Source: an uncultured Cycloclasticus sp.
GTDB lineage: Bacteria > Pseudomonadota > Gammaproteobacteria > Methylococcales > Cycloclasticaceae
Assembly: GCA_913060865.1 (NCBI GenBank)
Contig: CAJXTU010000002.1
Coordinates: 167,354 to 231,353 of the forward strand
Direction of reading: 5' to 3'
DNA: 64,000 nt
A program made the position numbers and the translations under genes. Positions 38,743 through 48,551 of the stretch are shown here, piece by piece (positions within the stretch are counted from its first letter, which is position 1; each line of letters starts with the position of its first letter). The notes under the pieces are model-generated. The model had not been told where the DNA came from. It worked only from the letters and a program-made list of their open reading frames with translations, and ran no database searches.

Positions 38743-40590
38743 ATGAAAAAAACTGGACTATCACGCGCCAAATCATTAGACGATATATTAAAAGGTGCCT
38801 TACTGACCCCCTTTTTTCAACCGATTATATCGCTAAAGAGCAATACTATTTATGGTTACGAAGGCTTGATAAGAGGACCTTCAAATAGCCCATTACACTC
38901 GCCAATTAATTTATTTAATGCCGCCGCCAAGCAAGGCCGGCTAACAGAGCTAGACCTGCTGTGTCGAAAGGTCACTATTGAGCGGTTTGGACAGTTAAAT
39001 TTAAAGGCTCAACTATTTGTTAATACCACTCCAGAGATATTACTGCACAAAGATTATAAACACGGTCATACGTTAGATTACATCAAACGAGCAGGCATAA
39101 GTGCCCAGCAAGTGGTCATTGAACTGACCGAGCAATACCCTATAGATGATTATAATTTAATGATCAATGCTACCAAGCACTACCAAGATATGGGCTTCTC
39201 TATTGCACTTGATGATTTAGGTGCAGGGTATTCTGGGTTAAGGACTTGGTCAGAAATAAAGCCTGACTTTGTTAAAATTGACCGTCATTTTCTAACCAAT
39301 ATTCACCTCGACAACCATAAGCAGCAATTTGTCCAATCCATCATCGATATTTCAAAAGGTGTTGGTTGCAAAGTTATCGCTGAAGGCATTGAGCAACGGG
39401 AAGAATACCTTATTAGTGAAAAGATGAATGTTGATTTTGTACAAGGCTATTATTTTGCCCGCCCCGATGTTAACCCCTTAGTAGCGCTAGATTCTGCTTT
39501 ATTCTCTAAAAGAACCCCAAAACTACCCCTTAGAGCGAATGTTACGCGATCTTCGTGTACCTTTAACGCGTTACTCAGACCACTCGAACCGATCAATATT
39601 CACACGCCTTTCATAAAAATAGTTGATAGGTTTGAATCGTCAAAAAAACTATCATTACTGCCTGTCATTTATGACGCTGGAAACATTGCTGGAACAATTG
39701 CACGAGCCGACTTTTTAACGATTTGCGCCACTCGCTACGGCAAAGATATTTATAGAAAAAAAACGGCCTCATATTTCTTGAATAGAAACCCAGTTACTTT
39801 TGATATTAATCTGCCTTTGCTCTCATTGAGCCAACAACTAGACGAACAGAACTTCCAGATCTGCCACGAAAACTTCATCATCAGCGAATTAAACAAATAC
39901 AAGGGAATAGGAAGCTACATCGACCTATTAAAAGAATTGACCGACATTCAAATAAGTTTTGCAAAGCATATGAATCCGCTAACCAACCTACCTGGAAATG
40001 TTCCCATCAGCCAACAAATGTCATCCTTCCTCAAATCCGCTGACGATTTTGTTATCTGTTATTTCGATCTCGACAATTTTAAGCCCTATAACGATATATA
40101 CGGATTTGGTAAAGGCGATGACGTTCTTCGAAAAACGGCGGAATTACTGTGCCGCCACTCGGATGAAAGTACCGATTTTGTGGGCCATATTGGCGGCGAT
40201 GACTTTGTTATTATTTTTAGTAGCCCTAACTGGAAGGAACGCTGTAACCGTATATTCGATGACTTCGAAAAACTACACGCTACGTTATATTCTGAGGAAC
40301 ACCTTAAATTAAAAGGTATGAACGCCTTAGATAGGTATTCAAAACCTGTTTTTTACCCCTTATTATCACTATCTATCGGTGCTCTTCGTATGCATGACTT
40401 CACCACGATACAAACAGAAGACGATATCGCAATCATCGCTAGCAGCGCAAAATCAATAGCCAAAAAGATCAAAGGTAATAGCCTCTACCAAATCAAGCCC
40501 GATAACGAAATACAACTACCTTCGACCTGTACTCCCAATAAAACGACACCCCCTTTCGTTAAAAATACTTCAAATCAAACACCCCACTAG
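38743..40590 (+). CDS. EAL-(CBS-like)-GGDEF cyclic-di-GMP enzyme, Pho-controlled
   Basis: A 615-residue cytoplasmic protein without membrane segments. The N-terminal EAL domain (about 15-260) has the signature as EGLIRG, DDLGAGYSGL in place of DDFGTGYSSL, KIDRHFL, AEGIEQ and QGYYFARP, so the main metal and catalytic acidic residues are kept. A middle region (about 285-400) looks like a degenerate CBS pair. The C-terminal GGDEF domain (about 420-585) has FDLDNFKPYND and the signature as GGDDF, with Glu replaced by Asp at the fourth position. Phosphodiesterase activity is more likely than cyclase. Its last 30 residues are a low-complexity tail. Confidence 0.88.
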   Translation: MKKTGLSRAKSLDDILKGALLTPFFQPIISLKSNTIYGYEGLIRGPSNSPLHSPINLFNAAAKQGRLTELDLLCRKVTIERFGQLNLKAQLFVNTTPEILLHKDYKHGHTLDYIKRAGISAQQVVIELTEQYPIDDYNLMINATKHYQDMGFSIALDDLGAGYSGLRTWSEIKPDFVKIDRHFLTNIHLDNHKQQFVQSIIDISKGVGCKVIAEGIEQREEYLISEKMNVDFVQGYYFARPDVNPLVALDSALFSKRTPKLPLRANVTRSSCTFNALLRPLEPINIHTPFIKIVDRFESSKKLSLLPVIYDAGNIAGTIARADFLTICATRYGKDIYRKKTASYFLNRNPVTFDINLPLLSLSQQLDEQNFQICHENFIISELNKYKGIGSYIDLLKELTDIQISFAKHMNPLTNLPGNVPISQQMSSFLKSADDFVICYFDLDNFKPYNDIYGFGKGDDVLRKTAELLCRHSDESTDFVGHIGGDDFVIIFSSPNWKERCNRIFDDFEKLHATLYSEEHLKLKGMNALDRYSKPVFYPLLSLSIGALRMHDFTTIQTEDDIAIIASSAKSIAKKIKGNSLYQIKPDNEIQLPSTCTPNKTTPPFVKNTSNQTPH

Positions 40591-40600
40591 TTTGTAACAT

Positions 40601-40634
40601 CTGTCACACGCCTGTCATTTACGCTGTTGATAAT
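40601..40634 (+). promoter_or_regulatory. Pho box and -10 of ppk-ppx
   Basis: CTGTCACACGCCTGTCATT starts at 40601: two perfect CTGTCA half-sites 11 bp apart, then 11 bp and GATAAT (40629-40634). It is the fifth Pho promoter in under 9 kb. Confidence 0.9.
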
Positions 40635-40668
40635 AACGAATCATTCATCGATCTAACGAATTAACTCC

Positions 40669-42738
40669 GTGATAAAAAGAATTGAACCCAAATATTTTGC
40701 CAAGGAACTTAGCTGGCTTTCCTTTAATGAGCGTGTTCTTCAGGAAGCGGCCGATGCCTCTGTCCCCATTATCGAAAGGGTTAGGTTTTTAGGTATTTTT
40801 TCAAATAACTTGGATGAGTTTTTTAGGGTGCGTGTCGCCAACGTTAAGCGCCGGGTACTTATTGAAAAAGGCTTAGACGAACAAACACCGACTAAAAACC
40901 TGTTACGAGCCATTCAAAAAAAGGTCTTAAAATTACAAGATGAATTTGATGTAACCTATCTTGATGTATTGAAAGGATTAGCCCATAAAAACATCTTCTT
41001 GATTAATGAAGATCAACTTAGCCCTGAACAGGGAAATTGGCTGCGGCAATACTTCACAGACAATCTACAGGGTTTTATTGAGCCTATCATTATTGATGAT
41101 GAGACTAATTTAGCGGCTCTGATAAAAGATGACTTGACCTATTTGATTTGCGAAATGCTCATCGGAAAAAGAACACAGTATGCAGCCATCGCTATACCAA
41201 CCACTGACTCGCCACGCTTTATTGAGCTACCTCGTGAAAAAGGTAAACGACGCAGAAACATCATTATGTCAGACAATATTATCAGGTATTGTATCAATGA
41301 TATTTTTGCTGCCTATTTTAATTATAAACAGTGCCATGTGTACTCTATGAAAGTAACGGGGGACGCTGATTTTGGCTTAACCGATGACATTGACCAGTCC
41401 GTATTAGAAAAATTATCCACTGGTTTAAAACAACGTCTGCACGCAAAGCCTGTTCGCATTGTCTACGAACGAAGCATGTCGGAAAATACCGTTCAGATGC
41501 TTAAATCTAAACTGGGTATTACACGTCATGATAGTGTCGTCCCTGGGGGCCGTTACCATAACTTTAAAGATTTCATTAGCTTCCCTAATGTGGGGCGCAA
41601 GCAACTTGAAAACCCGTCAATCCCCCCTTTAGCATCTAAACATTTTACAGTCCATTCATGCCCTTTCGATGCAATAAAAAAGCGCGATATTCTGCTTTTT
41701 TATCCTTACCATAAATTTGACCATTTCACTGAAATAGTCCGGCAAGCTTCTTTTGACCCCACTGTTTTTAGCATTAAAATTTGTATCTACCGAGTAGCCA
41801 GTAACAGTCGGATTATTAAATCTCTCATTAATGCCTTTAAAAATGGCAAAAAAGTCTTAGTTATCATTGAGCTCCATGCACGATTTGATGAGCAAGCAAA
41901 TATGGAGTGGGCACGGATATTAACCGAAGCAGGGGTTAAGGTTCACTTTGGCGTACCATCGCTTAAGTGTCATAGCAAACTATGTTTAATAGGGCGTCAT
42001 GAAAAAAACAAACAGGCCTACTATACCCATATTGGCACGGGTAATTTCCACGAAAAAACAGCCAAAATTTACACCGATTTCAGTTTATTCACCTGTAATC
42101 CCGATATTACTAATGACATCAATCTCGTTTTTGACTTCATCACCCACAGTTACAAAAAAATTGCGTTTAAACATTTAATTGTCTCCCCTATTAGCACTAG
42201 GGCTTGGATCAATGAATCGATTGATAATGAAATAAAAATGGCCAAAAAGGGCTACAAGGCTGAAATCCTTATCAAAATGAATAACATCGATGACGAACAT
42301 GTTATTCATAAGCTATACGACGCCAGTTCTGCCGGCGTAAAGATAAAAATGATAATAAGAGGCATGTGTGTATTAGTGCCTGGCATTGAAGGGCTTAGTG
42401 AAAACATTGAAGTTATCTCGATCGTCGATCGATTTTTAGAGCACACTCGATTGGTTGTTTTCCATAATAATGCATCCCCTAAAGTAGTCATTAGCTCCGC
42501 CGATTGGATGACACGTAATATAGAGCGGCGTGTAGAGGTGGGCTGCCCTATTCTTGACCCCGCTATCAAACAACAGCTTATACACATATTTAACCTTCAA
42601 TGGTCCGATACAACAAAAGCTAGAATTATCGATAAGAAACAACAAAACACCTATCGACCTAGAGGAAACAAGCGAAAAATTCGCTCTCAAATAGCCGCGT
42701 ATACCTATCTAAAAGACATTCAATATAATAAGACATGA
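40669..42738 (+). CDS. ppk: Ppk1, polyphosphate kinase
   Basis: The 689-residue enzyme polymerises the gamma phosphate of ATP into polyphosphate. The N-terminal domain begins with PKYFAKELSWLSFNERVLQEA, the usual Ppk1 start; the phospholipase-D-like catalytic domains have the ELHARFDEQANMEWAR and LKCHSKLCLIGR blocks, with the active-site His in the latter, and GTGNFHEKTAKIYTD. Translation starts at GTG with only a weak ribosome site. It overlaps ppx by 4 bp. Confidence 0.96.
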   Translation: MIKRIEPKYFAKELSWLSFNERVLQEAADASVPIIERVRFLGIFSNNLDEFFRVRVANVKRRVLIEKGLDEQTPTKNLLRAIQKKVLKLQDEFDVTYLDVLKGLAHKNIFLINEDQLSPEQGNWLRQYFTDNLQGFIEPIIIDDETNLAALIKDDLTYLICEMLIGKRTQYAAIAIPTTDSPRFIELPREKGKRRRNIIMSDNIIRYCINDIFAAYFNYKQCHVYSMKVTGDADFGLTDDIDQSVLEKLSTGLKQRLHAKPVRIVYERSMSENTVQMLKSKLGITRHDSVVPGGRYHNFKDFISFPNVGRKQLENPSIPPLASKHFTVHSCPFDAIKKRDILLFYPYHKFDHFTEIVRQASFDPTVFSIKICIYRVASNSRIIKSLINAFKNGKKVLVIIELHARFDEQANMEWARILTEAGVKVHFGVPSLKCHSKLCLIGRHEKNKQAYYTHIGTGNFHEKTAKIYTDFSLFTCNPDITNDINLVFDFITHSYKKIAFKHLIVSPISTRAWINESIDNEIKMAKKGYKAEILIKMNNIDDEHVIHKLYDASSAGVKIKMIIRGMCVLVPGIEGLSENIEVISIVDRFLEHTRLVVFHNNASPKVVISSADWMTRNIERRVEVGCPILDPAIKQQLIHIFNLQWSDTTKARIIDKKQQNTYRPRGNKRKIRSQIAAYTYLKDIQYNKT

Positions 42739-44243
42739 CTAACAATAATAATGAAACTAAACCTGAATTAATTGCCGCCTTAGATTTAGGCTCGAACAGC
42801 TTTCATTTAATTATTGCCCGCTTAAATGCAGGCGTACTGGAACCCTTACACAAGGTTAAACACCACGTTCGCTTACGAGCAGGCATGAATCATTCTAATG
42901 AACTCAGCTACGAATCCATCCTCAGGGCTGTTACCAGCCTTAAGGAAATAGCTGCCACCATAAAAGATAACCATATAAAAAATGTTCGTGCTGTAGCCAC
43001 TCACACTCTACGTGAAGCGGTTAACCGCAATACTTTTCTCTCACTGGCTGAGCAATCATTAGGGTTCCCTATTGAAATAATTTCTGGTTCTGAAGAGGCT
43101 AGATTAATCTACCAAGGTGTGGCGCGAAGCGAATCAATAGAAGACTCTTGCCTAGTGGTTGATATAGGGGGTGGCAGTACTGAAATAGTGCTGGGTCATG
43201 CCACCAATACTCAATATAGGGACAGTAAAAGCATGGGCTGCATTAGCTTTACTGAGCGTTACTTCGCTAAAGGCATCAGCCAGAAGTCATTTAAGCAAGC
43301 TGAAATAGCCGCGTTACAAAAACTGGAAGGGTGCTCGCATCAATTTAAAAAAAATATTCCGAATCGTGTATTTGCGACCTCTGGTACGGCTAAAGCTCTC
43401 TTCAAAGCCATTGCTTTGGTCAGTAAAAAAACAGATCGTCTAGTCCTGAGTGATTTGCTTAAACTAAAGGATTTGTTATGCCAAGAGGACGGTGTCACGA
43501 AACTATCATGGGTTGGTATTGACGAGGCTAGAAGCTCTGTTTTACCAGCCGGTTTAGCCATTATGATTGCTATCACGAAAAGCTTAAATTTAATGGCTTT
43601 AGACTTTTCCCCGGCTGCATTGCGTGAAGGCGTGCTGTTTGAGATGGATCAACAAAACAAACAAGGCAATACACGGCTAATTACCCGCCAAGAGTTACAA
43701 AGTCGATATCAGATTGATCGTCGTCAGGCTCAACAAATAGCTGAAACCTGTGAGCTATTATGGGACCAGGCATCAAAAGACTGGAACCTAACATCAACAG
43801 GACTTAAAGCATTACTTATTGAAGCGGCCTACTTATATGAAGTTGGTCAGCAAATTAGCATCAGTGACTTCCAGCAACACTCAGCCTATATCTTAGCCAA
43901 CAGTGAGCTTGCCGGTTACAACCAAGACGAACAATTACTGTTGTCCATTTTAGTGAGTAATGGAAGAAAAAAATTCAGGCGTAGAAGGCTTCCCGACATC
44001 CGCATTATTAATCATAAAATGCTAACCCGTTTAATTCGCCTATTTCGTTTAGCCATTATTCTTAATAATAGTCGCCGCCCCTTAGCCATTGATTTATTAT
44101 TACTCAAGGTAGATAACCGTCATATGACATTAACCATTGATAAGTTATTTTTTCATGAGCAAGACATCGGCATGGCTGATTTGAAAAAAGAAATAATCTT
44201 AATGGCAAAACTGGGCTATAAACTATCTTGTAAGGTTATTTAA
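42735..44243 (+). CDS. ppx: Ppx/GppA exopolyphosphatase
   Basis: The 502-residue enzyme of the ASKHA fold removes phosphate from polyphosphate ends, and related enzymes hydrolyse pppGpp. ALDLGSNSFHLIIA (about 15-28), EARLIYQGVA and VVDIGGGSTEIVLG are the phosphate-binding motifs; a helical HD-like C-terminal region covers about 310-500. The length fits the longer Ppx type. It is coupled to ppk by ATGA overlap, so polyphosphate synthesis and breakdown are induced together. Confidence 0.94.
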   Translation: MTNNNNETKPELIAALDLGSNSFHLIIARLNAGVLEPLHKVKHHVRLRAGMNHSNELSYESILRAVTSLKEIAATIKDNHIKNVRAVATHTLREAVNRNTFLSLAEQSLGFPIEIISGSEEARLIYQGVARSESIEDSCLVVDIGGGSTEIVLGHATNTQYRDSKSMGCISFTERYFAKGISQKSFKQAEIAALQKLEGCSHQFKKNIPNRVFATSGTAKALFKAIALVSKKTDRLVLSDLLKLKDLLCQEDGVTKLSWVGIDEARSSVLPAGLAIMIAITKSLNLMALDFSPAALREGVLFEMDQQNKQGNTRLITRQELQSRYQIDRRQAQQIAETCELLWDQASKDWNLTSTGLKALLIEAAYLYEVGQQISISDFQQHSAYILANSELAGYNQDEQLLLSILVSNGRKKFRRRRLPDIRIINHKMLTRLIRLFRLAIILNNSRRPLAIDLLLLKVDNRHMTLTIDKLFFHEQDIGMADLKKEIILMAKLGYKLSCKVI

Positions 44244-44265
44244 CTCGTAGGCCTAATAGCATATA

Positions 44266-44296
44266 GGCCCCACGCGCATCATGGTCACGTGGGGCC
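44266..44296. terminator. Strong hairpin between convergent ppx and clpB
   Basis: Perfect 9-bp GC-rich stem GGCCCCACG / CGTGGGGCC with a 13-base loop. No good T-run follows on either strand, so it is an imperfect intrinsic terminator or a transcript 3'-end barrier. A second, overlapping pairing GGCCTA / TAGGCC lies at about 44250-44268. Confidence 0.6.
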
Positions 44297-44306
44297 CATT
44301 TAACGG

Positions 44307-46904
44307 CTAGGTATTCTTTTTAGTAAACACTATAGTTTTAGCGTTTCCTTCACCTTCAACATCAACGCTTATAACATCGCCCGGTAAAAATTTTGCTGAC
44401 AGTAAGTCTTGAGCCAGCGTATTTTCTAAACGTTGTTGAATGGCTCGTTTTAAAGGCCTTGCACCATATACCGGGTCAAACCCTGCCTCACCTAAACTAT
44501 CTAACGCAGCTTCTGACACTTGCAAATCAATATCACGGTCTTTTAATCGCTGACGTAACACCTCAACTTGAATGGTTGTAATCGCTCTAATTTGTGAACG
44601 CCCTAAAGGATGGAATACCACCGACTCATCAATACGATTAATAAACTCAGGGCGGAAATGGTTGCCTACCACCTCCATCACTGCACTTTTCATTTCATCG
44701 TAGTTGGACTCACCCGCAAGCTCTTGTATACGGTCTGAGCCTAAATTGGACGTCATTACAATCACCGTATTACGAAAATCAACAGTTCGGCCTTGCCCAT
44801 CCGTTAAACGGCCATCATCTAATACCTGCAATAATATATTGAACACATCGGGGTGCGCTTTTTCAACTTCATCCATCAAAATAACGCTATAGGGTCTGCG
44901 TCGAATTGCTTCGGTTAAATACCCGCCTTCTTCATAACCCACATAGCCTGGAGGTGCGCCAATTAAACGTGCGACTGAGTGTTTTTCCATAAACTCAGAC
45001 ATGTCAATCCGCACAATCGCTTCTTCGGTATCAAACAAGAATTCTGCCAATGCTTTGCACAGCTCTGTTTTACCAACCCCTGTTGGGCCTAAGAATAAGA
45101 ACGAACCATTAGGCCGGTCAGGATCAGACAAGCCAGCACGTGAACGTCGAATTGCATCACTGACAGCCTTCACAGCTTCTTCTTGACCAATAACGCGCTC
45201 GCCTAGATTATCTTCCATCTGTAATAGCTTTTCACGCTCACCTTCTAGCATTTTGGAAACAGGGATACCCGTCCATTTAGACACAACTTCTGCGATTTCT
45301 TCTTCCGTTACTTTATTTCGCAACAAAGTGAAGGTTTGCTCATCATCGCCTGCTTCAGCCTCTTGAATCGCTTTTTCTAACCGTGGTATTTCACCGTATT
45401 GCAGTTCGGACATGCGCGTTAAATCACCTGCTCGGCGAGCTGTTTCCATCTCTAATTTGATTTTCTCAAGCTCTTCTTTATGTTGTGCGCTACCTTGCAT
45501 TGCCGCTTTTTCAGACTTCCAAACTTCTTCTAAATCGGCATACTCTTTTTCAAGCTCAACGATTTCAGACTCCAGTAACTCTAGGCGCTTAATTGAAGCT
45601 TCATCACTTTCTTTTTTCAACGCTTCACGCTCAATCTTTAACTGGATTAAACGGCGTTCCAATCGATCCATTGATTCTGGCTTTGAATCCATTTCCATCC
45701 GAATACGACTGGCTGACTCATCGATAAGATCAATCGCTTTATCCGGCAGTTGTCGGTCTGTGATATACCGATGTGATAATACGGCCGCTGAAACAATCGC
45801 TGGATCCGTAATATCTACACTATGATGGACTTCATAACGTTCTTTTAAGCCACGCAAAATAGCAATGGTGTCTTCAACACTCGGCTCATCAACCAATACT
45901 TTTTGGAAGCGTCGCTCTAGTGCCGCATCTTTTTCAATATACTGACGATATTCATCTAAGGTCGTTGCGCCTACACAATGCAAGTCGCCACGCGCTAAAG
46001 CCGGCTTAAGCATATTACCGGCATCCATCGCACCTTCACCTTTACCGGCGCCAACCATGGTGTGCAACTCATCAATAAACAAGATAACTTGACCCTCTTG
46101 CTTTGAGACATCATTTAATACCGCTTTTAAACGCTCCTCAAACTCACCCCTAAATTTAGCACCGGCGATAAGCGCTGCCATATCCAGCGATAACAGGCGT
46201 TTTAATTTTAGGTTCTCAGGCACCTCACCGTTAACGATCCGTTGTGCCAAGCCTTCAACAATAGCCGTCTTGCCCACACCGGGCTCTCCAATCAGTACTG
46301 GGTTATTTTTTGTACGGCGTTGTAACACTTGAATGGTACGACGAATTTCCTCATCACGGCCAATCACCGGATCAAGCTTTCCTTGTTCTGCACGTTCAGT
46401 TAGATCAATGCTGTATTTTTCAAGTGCCTGACGGTTTTCTTCGGCATTTTGGTCGTTAACTGCTTCGCCGCCTCGAACATCGTCTATGGCTTTTTCTAAT
46501 ACGCTTTTGGTCGCGCCTGCCTCTTGAAGTGCTTTACCCGTAGGTCCTTTATCTTCAAGCGCAGCCAAAATAAACAATTCACTGGAGATATAAGCATCTT
46601 TACGTTGTTGTGCAAGCTTATCGGTAACATTTAGAAGACGGCCCAAATCATTCGACATTTGCACATCACCAGCAGTTCCTTCAACAGTTGCTATACGGTC
46701 GATTGTTTCACCTAATGATGAGCGCAATTGATCCACATTAACACCGGCTAATTGCAGCAGGTGGCGAACACTAGCGCCTTGCTGATCAAGCATAGCGACC
46801 AATAAATGTGCCGGCTCTATAAATTGATGGTCTTTACCTAGCGCTAAGCTTTGTGCATCTGAAAGCGCTACTTGAAACTGACTCGTAAGTTTATCCATTC
46901 GCAT
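44307..46904 (-). CDS. clpB: ClpB, protein disaggregase
   Basis: The 865-residue Hsp100 ATPase rescues aggregated proteins with DnaK. It has the double Clp N domain (1-145), AAA1 with Walker [18 protein letters not shown], the coiled-coil middle domain (about 400-535) and AAA2 with [25 protein letters not shown]-type linker and length are standard. The first Met is chosen because GAGGG precedes it by 7 nt. A sigma-32-type promoter lies upstream. Confidence 0.98.
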   Translation of the reverse strand: MRMDKLTSQFQVALSDAQSLALGKDHQFIEPAHLLVAMLDQQGASVRHLLQLAGVNVDQLRSSLGETIDRIATVEGTAGDVQMSNDLGRLLNVTDKLAQQRKDAYISSELFILAALEDKGPTGKALQEAGATKSVLEKAIDDVRGGEAVNDQNAEENRQALEKYSIDLTERAEQGKLDPVIGRDEEIRRTIQVLQRRTKNNPVLIGEPGVGKTAIVEGLAQRIVNGEVPENLKLKRLLSLDMAALIAGAKFRGEFEERLKAVLNDVSKQEGQVILFIDELHTMVGAGKGEGAMDAGNMLKPALARGDLHCVGATTLDEYRQYIEKDAALERRFQKVLVDEPSVEDTIAILRGLKERYEVHHSVDITDPAIVSAAVLSHRYITDRQLPDKAIDLIDESASRIRMEMDSKPESMDRLERRLIQLKIEREALKKESDEASIKRLELLESEIVELEKEYADLEEVWKSEKAAMQGSAQHKEELEKIKLEMETARRAGDLTRMSELQYGEIPRLEKAIQEAEAGDDEQTFTLLRNKVTEEEIAEVVSKWTGIPVSKMLEGEREKLLQMEDNLGERVIGQEEAVKAVSDAIRRSRAGLSDPDRPNGSFLFLGPTGVGKTELCKALAEFLFDTEEAIVRIDMSEFMEKHSVARLIGAPPGYVGYEEGGYLTEAIRRRPYSVILMDEVEKAHPDVFNILLQVLDDGRLTDGQGRTVDFRNTVIVMTSNLGSDRIQELAGESNYDEMKSAVMEVVGNHFRPEFINRIDESVVFHPLGRSQIRAITTIQVEVLRQRLKDRDIDLQVSEAALDSLGEAGFDPVYGARPLKRAIQQRLENTLAQDLLSAKFLPGDVISVDVEGEGNAKTIVFTKKNT

Positions 46905-46941
46905 ACTTTAACCCTCATTAATTTTAAGTTTGATAACTAAC

Positions 46942-46970
46942 TAATGGGGATGAAATAGCTATTTTTCAAG
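46942..46970 (-). promoter_or_regulatory. Heat-shock (sigma-32) promoter of clpB
   Basis: On the minus strand CTTGAA (46970-46965) is followed by CCCCATTA (46949-46942) with a 15-bp spacer. Both boxes match the RpoH consensus CTTGAAA / CCCCATNT closely. Confidence 0.85.
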
Positions 46971-47016
46971 TCCATAGAAGGGCAGCGAGGACCTATGGAG
47001 AGTTACTAGCTCTTCT

Positions 47017-47796
47017 TTAATGAATAAAGCTGTGCAACCAACCAATCAAACCAATACCGAACAACATCAATACAATTTGCTCGACCGCCGCTGCCGGGTT
47101 AATTCGTTTATGCAACGTTGGAATTAAATCAGCCACGGCAATATAAATAAAGCTAGCCGCAGCGAATGCTAGGACATAAGGCAAAATATGTTGGAAATCT
47201 GCCAGCCAAAAATAGGCTAATAAGCCACCCACCAATGTCGCGAAGCTAGAAACAACATTGTACAAAATAGCTTTTTTACGCGTAAACCCACTTTGCAATA
47301 AAATGGCAAAGTCGCCTACTTCTTGCGGAATTTCATGCGCGGTTACCGCTAACGCAGTCACAACACCCAAATGAACATCCGTTAAAAATGCCGCGGCAAT
47401 AAGCACACCATCGACAAAATTGTGCACACTATCGCCGACGAGAATTAAGCTACCCGCTGATTTATGGCTATGCGAATGAACATCCACATGCGTTTCGCAA
47501 TCATCATGATGACAATGTCGCCACAACACCATTTTTTCCAATGCGAAGAAAAACATCAAACCACCCAAAATAGTGATTGAAAGGGTGTGAAAATTTTCAT
47601 GCCCGACTTCTTCTAAGGCATGTGGAATTAAACCAACGAAGGAGACGCTCAACAAAGCACCTGTTGCGAAACTTACGCTAAAAGGCAACGCTTTACTGAT
47701 AATCTTTTTAGGTAAAAAAAGAACCAATGAGGCACCGAGCACGCTTAGCGCGCCGCCGAGTATGGTAAACAAAATAATCCAAGTGAGTACAGTCAT
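47017..47796 (-). CDS. ZIP-family divalent metal transporter
   Basis: A 259-residue membrane protein with about eight hydrophobic segments. The metal-binding helices 4 and 5 are seen as GDSVHNFVDGVLIAAAF and VTAHEIPQEVGDFAILL, the ZIP signatures. A histidine-rich cytoplasmic loop with HCHHDDCETHVDVHSHSH (about 95-112) is the usual zinc-binding loop. Uptake of zinc or another divalent ion is likely; the exact metal is not readable. The frame opens at TTG (47802) but the ATG at 47796 is the better start. Confidence 0.88.
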   Translation of the reverse strand: MTVLTWIILFTILGGALSVLGASLVLFLPKKIISKALPFSVSFATGALLSVSFVGLIPHALEEVGHENFHTLSITILGGLMFFFALEKMVLWRHCHHDDCETHVDVHSHSHKSAGSLILVGDSVHNFVDGVLIAAAFLTDVHLGVVTALAVTAHEIPQEVGDFAILLQSGFTRKKAILYNVVSSFATLVGGLLAYFWLADFQHILPYVLAFAAASFIYIAVADLIPTLHKRINPAAAVEQIVLMLFGIGLIGWLHSFIH

Positions 47797-47806
47797 GAGC
47801 AATAAG

Positions 47807-48541
47807 TTAAGGTTGAAGCCAAATTAACGAAGCCATTCGGCCCGTTATCGGCTCACGCCGGTAGGAAAAAAACTGATCCGCTTGATTATACGTACAATAT
47901 TCACCGCCATAAATTCTTTTTACACCACATTTAAGTAACACTATTCTTGCCAGCGCATACAAATCAGCGAGGTAATGCTGACTATCAATTTGCTGAAAAC
48001 ATTGACGCATCACACTGTTCTTATTCACAAAGGCTTCTTTTACCTCTGCGCCCACTTCAAAATGACTGGGACCAATTGCCGGGCCTAACCAAGCGATAAT
48101 TTTTTCTGGTTCAGCCAATTGCGTTACGGCTTTTTCTACAATACCCGCTACTAAACCACGCCAACCGGCATGTACGGCAGCAACGGCCGAACCATCCTCT
48201 TTACACAATAAAATAGGGAGGCAATCTGCCGTCATAACCGCACAAACAAAATCACTATTTCTAGATATTGAAGCATCTGCTTGAATAAGCTGAGTTGCTT
48301 CATGCTGCCCTAACTCCATCACTCGGGTTCCATGAACTTGTTCCAGCCAAACTGGTTTAGCCGGCAGTTGAAGCTTATGAAAAAGCGTTGACCTGTTTTG
48401 CGTCACCACGCGATCATCATCACCCACATGGTTCGCTAAATTTAAACTAGAGTATGGCCCTTCACTTATACCTCCATGTCGACGAGTCGATATCGCCTTA
48501 ACACGCTCTGGAACGGGCCAATCTGGGGTAATAAAGTCCAT
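47807..48541 (-). CDS. pgeF: PgeF (YfiH), laccase-domain peptidoglycan editing factor
   Basis: A 244-residue protein of the DUF152/YfiH family, reported as a multicopper-like purine nucleoside phosphorylase and as an editing factor that corrects mis-incorporated amino acids in peptidoglycan precursors. STRRHGGISEGPYSSLNL, LEQVHGTRV, TADCLPILL, AVHAGWRGLVAGIVE and GPAIGPSHFEVG are family blocks, with the active-site Cys and two His visible. I start at the ATG at 48541 (MDFITPDW), 10 bp after rluD; the frame opens earlier within rluD. Confidence 0.92.
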   Translation of the reverse strand: MDFITPDWPVPERVKAISTRRHGGISEGPYSSLNLANHVGDDDRVVTQNRSTLFHKLQLPAKPVWLEQVHGTRVMELGQHEATQLIQADASISRNSDFVCAVMTADCLPILLCKEDGSAVAAVHAGWRGLVAGIVEKAVTQLAEPEKIIAWLGPAIGPSHFEVGAEVKEAFVNKNSVMRQCFQQIDSQHYLADLYALARIVLLKCGVKRIYGGEYCTYNQADQFFSYRREPITGRMASLIWLQP

Positions 48542-48551
48542 TAGTCTACTA

